A stretch of DNA of 46,508 nt, taken from NCBI GenBank assembly GCA_947461795.1, contig CANHMG010000008.1, positions 1-46,508 of the forward strand. The letters are read 5' to 3'. The DNA comes from Flavobacteriaceae bacterium (lineage in GTDB: Bacteria; Bacteroidota; Bacteroidia; Flavobacteriales; Flavobacteriaceae). A program made the position numbers and the translations under genes. This document shows, one piece after another, positions 42,171 through 46,508 of the stretch; position 1 is the stretch's first letter, and every line of letters starts with the position of its first letter. The notes beneath the pieces were generated by a model. The model had not been told where the DNA came from. It saw only the letters and a program-made list of their open reading frames with translations, and searched no databases.

Positions 42171-42473
42171 GATATTATGATTTAAAAATTTTACCTATCT
42201 AAAGGTACAACTTTTGTTAACAAGTTGGTGTTGATAACTAGAAAAACTGCCTAATAACTATAAAACACTTATTTTAAAGAGCCGTATTGATTGAATTTTT
42301 ATAATTAATATCCACATTCGGAAAATATATAAAATGTGTTTATAACCAATTTATGGAGCTTGTTTTTAATAGTAAATAACGATTGTTTTTAGGTTTACTA
42401 TAGTTTTATGTAATAATAGAAAAAGCGTTCTTTTTAGATCGCTTTTCATATAAAATAATTATAGTAATTAGTT
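42171..42473. other. AT-rich intergenic region with DnaA-box-like words
   Basis: This 303-base gap holds the ytxH promoter region at its left and the glnS terminator at its right. In between are near-matches to the DnaA box TTATCCACA: TGTTGATAA (42229-42237, 8/9 on the minus strand), ATATCCACA (42308-42316, 8/9) and TGTTTATAA (42337-42345, 7/9 on the minus strand). No gene is visible. Such words arise easily by chance in AT-rich DNA, so this is noted, not claimed as an origin. Confidence 0.3.
42421..42446 (-). terminator. Terminator of glnS
   Basis: AAAAGCG (42421-42427) pairs with CGCTTTT (42440-42446) around a 12-base loop, followed on the minus strand by a T-tract. It lies about 30 bases after the stop codon. 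Confidence 0.7.
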
Positions 42474-44570
42474 TTAAAGTAAATTCAAAATAGTTTTTAC
42501 TTTTTCGTCTTTTTCAGTTGTTTTGATATTTTCAATAAATTGACTTAATGCTTCCAAAGACAAAGGATCCTTTTTTAAATTTTGAATGGTTTCCATTCGA
42601 ACAAATGGCGATTCACTTTTTAAAGACATTGAGTATAATTTTTGAATCGTTTCTTCATCAAAATCCTTCGGTTTTATTTGATCCGAATGTTTTAATAAGA
42701 AATTTGCAAACAATAAAGAACTTTTGTTATTTGCGATGTTCTTTTTCAAAACGTTTTGCAACAAACTGAAATTAACTACCGACTGAATACTTTCTTTAAT
42801 TGTATTTTCAATTGCTTCTCTTTCTGATGGTGTAGCTACTTTAAAGTATTTATTGATTTCCTTTAAAGAATTATTGAGGCTGTTTTCTTCTTTTTTTCCT
42901 TTTTCTTCCCAAGCATCTTTCAATCCTACCGTTTTATTGAAAACTAATTTATCGGTAGAAGAATCTTTATCAACAGTAAAATAACCTAAACGTTGAAACT
43001 GAAATTTATCTTCATTTTGAGCCGTTTTCAAACTTGGCTCAACAAAACCTTTAACAATCTTCAACGAATCTGGATTGACAAATTCTAAGAAATCTTTTTC
43101 TTTATGGGAATCTGGTGCTTCGTCTATAAACAACCGATCATACAATCGTACTTCTGCTTCAATTGCATGTGCTACAGAAACCCAATGTAATGTTCCGGAA
43201 ACCTTTCGTAGACTGGCTTCAGAGCCACTTCCACTCAAACTTTCGGTATCATAAGTTGCGTAAATTGCTATAATAGTTCCTGTTGTGTCTTTAACAACTC
43301 TTTCACCTTTAATGATATAGCCGTTTTTAAGTCGAACTTCTTTATCAATACTTAATCGGAAAAACTTAGTGGGTGCATCTTCCAAAAAGTCTTCTCTTTC
43401 AATATACAATTCTTTTGAAAAAGGTACTTTTCTATAGCCCGCTTCCTCGTCTTCTTGGTTATTTTCAGCATCAAGCCATTCTACATTTCCTTCAGGAAAG
43501 TTCGAAATAACTAGCTTTACTGGATCTAAAACCGCCATGACTCTAGGTGCCGTTTTGTTCAAATCTTCTCGTATACAAAACTCTAAAACAGAAACATCAA
43601 TCAAATTATCACGCTTAGCAATTCCGATAATATTCGCGAAATTTCGAAGTGAAGCTGGCGTATATCCGCGTCTTCGTAATCCAGAAATGGTTGACATTCT
43701 TGGGTCATCCCAACTTTTTACATGGTTTTCTTTTACTAATTGGAGTAATTTTCTTTTACTCACAACTGTATGACTTAAATTTCTTCTCGCAAATTCACGT
43801 TGTTTTGGTCGAACTAAATTTGAATCATAAATCTGATCTAAAAACCAATCGTATAATTCTCGATGCGGTAAAAATTCTAACGTGCAAAACGAATGAGAAA
43901 TTTGTTCTAAATAATCACTTTCTCCGTGAGCCCAATCATACATAGGATAAATACACCATTGGTCTCCAGTTCGGTGATGATGCTTATGTAGAATACGATA
44001 CATAATCGGATCGCGCATCAACATATTGGTCGACTTCATATCAATTTTAGCGCGTAGAATGTGAGTTCCTTCTTTAAATTCACCTGCTTTCATTCTTTGA
44101 AAAAGGTCTAAATTTTCTTCAACAGAACGATTACGAAATGGACTATCAATTCCAGGGGTAGAAGGTGTGCCTTTTTGAATTGCCATCTCTTCAGAAGATT
44201 GACTGTCGACATAAGCTTTTCCGTTCTTAATAAAGTCTATTGTCCAATCATACAACTGTTGAAAATAGTCAGAAGCATAACGCTCTTCGGCCCATTGATA
44301 TCCCAACCATTTTACATCTCGCTTTATGGCGTCTACAAATTCTTGCTCTTCTTTCGCTGGATTGGTATCATCAAAACGCAAATTTACAGGTGCATTATAA
44401 TCTGTTCCTAATCCAAAATTTAAAGCTATAGCACTTGCATGTCCAATGTGTAAATAACCATTGGGTTCTGGAGGGAAACGAAAACGCAATTTAGATTTAG
44501 ACAATCCTCTTTTGAGATCTTCTTCGATAATTTGTTCGATGAAATTTAATGCTTTTTCTTCGGTAGACAT
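42474..44570 (-). CDS. glnS: Glutamine--tRNA ligase with C-terminal helical extension
   Basis: A 698-residue class I glutaminyl-tRNA synthetase. The HIGH motif is in EPNGYLHIGHAS (41-44) and the KMSKS-type motif is VVSKRKL (about 270). DQWCIYPMYDWAHGESD and the two C-terminal anticodon-binding beta-barrels are present (to about 560). About 138 extra residues follow, entirely helical and charged, with a HEAT-like segment (PFVRMETIQNLKKDPLSLEAL). Homologues in Bacteroidota are often annotated as YqeY-domain fusions, but I cannot confirm YqeY here by eye. The ATG at 44570 is chosen because it follows a -7 element at normal distance. Confidence 0.95.
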   Translation of the reverse strand: MSTEEKALNFIEQIIEEDLKRGLSKSKLRFRFPPEPNGYLHIGHASAIALNFGLGTDYNAPVNLRFDDTNPAKEEQEFVDAIKRDVKWLGYQWAEERYASDYFQQLYDWTIDFIKNGKAYVDSQSSEEMAIQKGTPSTPGIDSPFRNRSVEENLDLFQRMKAGEFKEGTHILRAKIDMKSTNMLMRDPIMYRILHKHHHRTGDQWCIYPMYDWAHGESDYLEQISHSFCTLEFLPHRELYDWFLDQIYDSNLVRPKQREFARRNLSHTVVSKRKLLQLVKENHVKSWDDPRMSTISGLRRRGYTPASLRNFANIIGIAKRDNLIDVSVLEFCIREDLNKTAPRVMAVLDPVKLVISNFPEGNVEWLDAENNQEDEEAGYRKVPFSKELYIEREDFLEDAPTKFFRLSIDKEVRLKNGYIIKGERVVKDTTGTIIAIYATYDTESLSGSGSEASLRKVSGTLHWVSVAHAIEAEVRLYDRLFIDEAPDSHKEKDFLEFVNPDSLKIVKGFVEPSLKTAQNEDKFQFQRLGYFTVDKDSSTDKLVFNKTVGLKDAWEEKGKKEENSLNNSLKEINKYFKVATPSEREAIENTIKESIQSVVNFSLLQNVLKKNIANNKSSLLFANFLLKHSDQIKPKDFDEETIQKLYSMSLKSESPFVRMETIQNLKKDPLSLEALSQFIENIKTTEKDEKVKTILNLL

Positions 44571-44588
44571 ATTCAAAAATTTGAGTCG

Positions 44589-44596
44589 CAAAGTTA
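44589..44596 (-). promoter_or_regulatory. -7 element of glnS
   Basis: The minus strand reads TAACTTTG, a perfect TAnnTTTG, 18 bases before the chosen ATG and overlapping the longer reading frame's upstream start. Confidence 0.55.
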
Positions 44597-44704
44597 TTAA
44601 AATTGTTGGTATAATTGAATGTGTATTGATTTGGATGCTTATTTGAATGCGTCAAAATAAATATTTCCTACTTTTACATCATAAATCATTAAGTAAAAAC
44701 TAAC

Positions 44705-45064
44705 ATGGGAACTATTAAACTCAAAAACATCAGAACTTATTCCTATCATGGCTGTTTGTTAGAAGAAGGTAAAATTGGATCCGATTATAAAGTTGATTTA
44801 GAAATAAAAACAGATTTAAGAAAATCTTCTATTTCCGATTCTTTAGAAGATACAGTAGATTATGTAGCTTTAAATAGAATTGTAATGGAGGAAATGGCGA
44901 TTCGATCAAAATTATTAGAGCATGTTGCCCATAGAATTATTGCTAGAATTTTTAAAGAAATACCTTCAATCTCAAGAATCGTTTTAGCGGTTTCTAAGAT
45001 AAATCCTCCTATAGATGGTGATGTAGAAGCTGTTACGATAGAAATGGAAGAATACAGAAATTGA
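44705..45064 (+). CDS. folB: Dihydroneopterin aldolase
   Basis: A 119-residue FolB, which converts 7,8-dihydroneopterin to 6-hydroxymethyl-dihydropterin in folate synthesis. The N-terminal YHGCLLEEGKIG carries the conserved Tyr-His-Gly and Glu, DTVDYVALNRIV and LLEHVAHRI are typical, and the probable catalytic lysine is in AVSKINPP. Length is normal. It is divergent from glnS, with tRNA-Cys downstream on the same strand. Confidence 0.95.
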   Translation: MGTIKLKNIRTYSYHGCLLEEGKIGSDYKVDLEIKTDLRKSSISDSLEDTVDYVALNRIVMEEMAIRSKLLEHVAHRIIARIFKEIPSISRIVLAVSKINPPIDGDVEAVTIEMEEYRN

Positions 45065-45123
45065 TGATTTTACATATTTAGAAGAAATTCAATATTTAAA
45101 ATTCAAAATTCAAAATATTTTAT

Positions 45124-45131
45124 TAAGTTTG
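45124..45131 (+). promoter_or_regulatory. -7 element of tRNA-Cys
   Basis: TAAGTTTG is a perfect TAnnTTTG, 16 bases before the tRNA 5' end. Confidence 0.5.
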
Positions 45132-45147
45132 TCCACCAATGCACAAT

Positions 45148-45218
45148 GGCGTCGTGGCCGAGCGGCTAGGCTGGGCTCTGCAAAAGCTCCTACTCCGGTT
45201 CGAATCCGGACGATGCCT
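45148..45218 (+). tRNA. tRNA-Cys (anticodon GCA)
   Basis: A 71-base cloverleaf folds by eye. The acceptor GGCGTCG pairs with CGATGCC with one GU pair. The D-stem is GCC/GGC, the anticodon stem GGGCT/AGCTC with loop CTGCAAA (anticodon GCA), and the T-stem TCCGG/CCGGA with loop TTCGAAT. The discriminator base is T, as expected for cysteine. CCA is not encoded. Confidence 0.95.
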
Positions 45219-45225
45219 CAAAAAG

Positions 45226-45251
45226 CTTCCTAGAAATAGGAAGTTTTTTTT
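45226..45251 (+). terminator. Terminator of tRNA-Cys
   Basis: CTTCCTA pairs with TAGGAAG around a GAAA tetraloop, followed by eight Ts. Confidence 0.85.
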
Positions 45252-45313
45252 ATTTATATTTTTAGAAAAAATTAGATAAAGAAATTGTTCGAATCCAGAC
45301 TAAATTCCAATAA

Positions 45314-45341
45314 GTTTCCTAGAAATAGGAAGCTTTTTTTA
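45314..45341 (+). terminator. Duplicated terminator hairpin in the second 89-bp unit
   Basis: TTCCTA pairs with TAGGAA around GAAA (extended by a GU and a GC pair), followed by seven Ts. It lies 89 bases after the first and has no gene of its own. Confidence 0.7.
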
Positions 45342-45485
45342 TTTAATTTTTTCTAAAAAATCAGATAAAGAAATTGTTTGAATCCGGAGAAATTTTAAAC
45401 TAAACTATTCGTTTTCAGAGTTTCGATATGGTATTTTATTAGATAAAAGTTTCGTGTCTCGGTAACTTTGGGAGCTAATTAAAAT

Positions 45486-46160
45486 TTACTCTATCTTCTC
45501 CAAGGCTTTCTTTACTAATTTTTGATCACTTGGAAACCAACCTTGAAACATCAATGTTAATCCAAAAATAATTAATAAAACACTAATTATTTTTTTGATT
45601 TTTAAAATGTTGGAAGGCGTCATTTTACTTCGTAATTGTTTGGCTAAAAGAACCTTGCTAATATCAACAATCAAGTACGTCAACAAAACGGTAGAAAAAA
45701 AAGTAATCATTCTAGAAGTATCTAATTCTAATTTTGGTCCAATAGTTATCAGTATCATAAACCAAAATAACAATACGCCAACATTGATAAAATTTAAAAA
45801 AAATCCTTTAAAAAATAGCCCAAGATAGTTTTTCTTTATCAGCTCTTCAACGGGAATTTCATCTACTTTTTTACTAACTTTTTTTAATTTAATAAAAGAA
45901 ATAATACCATACGTTAGCATCATGATACCTCCAAAAATAAAAATAGCTGGATCGTTTTTAATTGACTGAATGAGTCGGTAGCTACTGAAATAAGCAACAC
46001 CAATAAATAATATATCCGCTAAAACCACTCCAAGATCAAAAACCATTGCCGCTCTAAATCCTTTAACTGCGCTGGTTTCTAGCAATACAAAAAAAACGGG
46101 TCCTACCAGAAAACTTAAAAAAATACCTAAAGGAATTCCAGTAAAAATATCTTCAATCAT
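45486..46160 (-). CDS. LysE family exporter
   Basis: A 224-residue inner-membrane protein with about six hydrophobic segments. The N-terminus GIPLGIFLSFLVGPVFFVLLET carries the glycine/proline signature of LysE/RhtB transporters, which export amino acids or similar small metabolites. The middle loop (about 92-112) is Lys-rich and cytosolic. The substrate cannot be told from sequence. No regulator is adjacent; a DUF2807 gene lies 35 bases upstream on the same strand, so they may be co-transcribed. Confidence 0.88.
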   Translation of the reverse strand: MIEDIFTGIPLGIFLSFLVGPVFFVLLETSAVKGFRAAMVFDLGVVLADILFIGVAYFSSYRLIQSIKNDPAIFIFGGIMMLTYGIISFIKLKKVSKKVDEIPVEELIKKNYLGLFFKGFFLNFINVGVLLFWFMILITIGPKLELDTSRMITFFSTVLLTYLIVDISKVLLAKQLRSKMTPSNILKIKKIISVLLIIFGLTLMFQGWFPSDQKLVKKALEKIE

Positions 46161-46195
46161 TTATTGGATTTTATGTAAAAATAAGAATAAAATTT

Positions 46196-46508
46196 TTAAT
46201 CCTCTTTCTCGTAAATTTTTCCTCCTGCAATAGTTTTCTTATTGATTTGTAATGGCTTACCATAAATGGATATATTACCACCTGCTCTTGATTTCGCATC
46301 AACAAGATTTGAGGCTCTGACAAATGCTTCTGCTCCTGTATTAGAAGTTATTGTAGTTAAATTTGTTTGCAAATGTTCTGCTTTATAAACACTTCCAGAA
46401 TTGATAACTACTTCTTGACTTGTAGCTTTCCCTTCTAAATTTATTTTCGAACCATCATTCATTTTTACAGTCAAATTGTTTACATCTAAAGTTAACTCAA
46501 TGATAGAA
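46196..46508 (-). CDS. Head-GIN (DUF2807) domain protein, 5' end cut by the window edge
   Basis: The frame is open to the window edge (reading ELTLDVNNLTVKMNDG at the edge), so the protein starts outside. The visible ~103 residues have the repeating short beta-strand pattern of the DUF2807 putative auto-transporter adhesin domain (KMNDGSKINLEGKATSQEVVINSGS, GGNISIYGKPLQINKKTIAGGKIY). Bacteroidota members are usually secreted or lipoproteins. Function is unknown. Confidence 0.75.
   Translation of the reverse strand, partial: SIIELTLDVNNLTVKMNDGSKINLEGKATSQEVVINSGSVYKAEHLQTNLTTITSNTGAEAFVRASNLVDAKSRAGGNISIYGKPLQINKKTIAGGKIYEKED

Larger units (their letters stand above)
45199..45389 (+). repeat. 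Tandem 89-bp repeat derived from the tRNA-Cys 3' end and its terminator
   Basis: The T-loop sequence TTCGAATCC of the tRNA at 45199 recurs at 45288 and, as TTTGAATCC, at 45377, with an exact 89-base period. Units 45199-45287 and 45288-45376 also share the hairpin core TTCCTAGAAATAGGAA and the spacer AGATAAAGAAATTG; the third copy is only a short start. Only the first copy belongs to an intact tRNA. Confidence 0.85.

Noticed and set aside
45463-45470. A perfect TAACTTTG (-7-like) on the plus strand after the tRNA repeats
   Set aside because: No plus-strand gene follows, the LysE gene converges on it, and no -33 element is present. The 8-mer is expected by chance at some frequency.
1-46508. 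A hidden defence, secondary-metabolite or mobile system
   Set aside because: I looked for transposase, integrase, restriction, toxin-antitoxin, CRISPR and biosynthetic-cluster signatures and saw none; gene content and codon character look like core flavobacterial chromosome throughout.

Overview
The window looks like a chromosomal stretch of a flavobacterium (Bacteroidota, most likely Flavobacterium or a close relative). It is AT-rich. Many genes are preceded by the Bacteroidota -7 promoter element TAnnTTTG, and Shine-Dalgarno sites are generally absent. Many proteins belong to families typical of the group (DUF3078, DUF2480, DUF4837, DUF4175, DUF6327-like, an FN3-containing type IX secretion candidate, a head-GIN DUF2807 protein). 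I see no phage, transposase, CRISPR array or defence island. This is mostly core housekeeping DNA, and I did not find an obvious new multi-gene system.

Left part (1-12.7 kb): a truncated cell-surface FN3 protein (-), the ribosome-associated GTPase hflX (+), then a long leftward Fe-S assembly cluster. In transcription order this is sufA, sufB, sufC, sufD, sufS, a small lipoprotein-like gene, sufE, sufT and a DUF2480 gene. A DUF3078 outer-membrane protein gene with its own promoter follows. A palindromic dispersed repeat sits between sufD and sufS. To the right are an MBL-fold hydrolase and a MarR regulator.

Middle (12.7-29 kb): a secreted subtilase and an M1 aminopeptidase; rnpA; a CtpA-like S41 protease overlapping a double-OmpA-domain protein; an ElaA-like acetyltransferase, a DUF4837 lipoprotein and a lytic transglycosylase with five LysM repeats; pgk; a second copy of the palindromic repeat; holB with a DoxX-like membrane protein; and a PIF1/RecD-like helicase with a C-terminal helix-turn-helix. 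The terminator of the LysM gene is built partly from the first codons of the DUF4837 gene.

Right part (29-46.5 kb): an SGNH-like membrane-anchored protein, a Skp/OmpH-like lipoprotein, and a tightly packed leftward operon of DUF4175, ybeY, mnmG, a small lipoprotein and a methyltransferase. Two parS-like centromere sites (one 16/16, one 15/16) flank mnmG. Together with rnpA and mnmG they suggest an origin-proximal position. After these come an AlkB-type di-iron membrane oxygenase, gltX, a small beta-barrel protein, a YtxH/holin-X-like/DUF6327-like envelope-stress trio, glnS with an unusual C-terminal extension, folB, and tRNA-Cys followed by a tandem 89-bp duplication of its own 3' end plus terminator. 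A LysE-family exporter and the C-terminal part of a DUF2807 protein close the window.

Most start codons were moved inward from the longest reading frame, using family length, operon spacing and promoter position. GTG is used for the DUF2480 gene and TTG for the DUF4175 gene.
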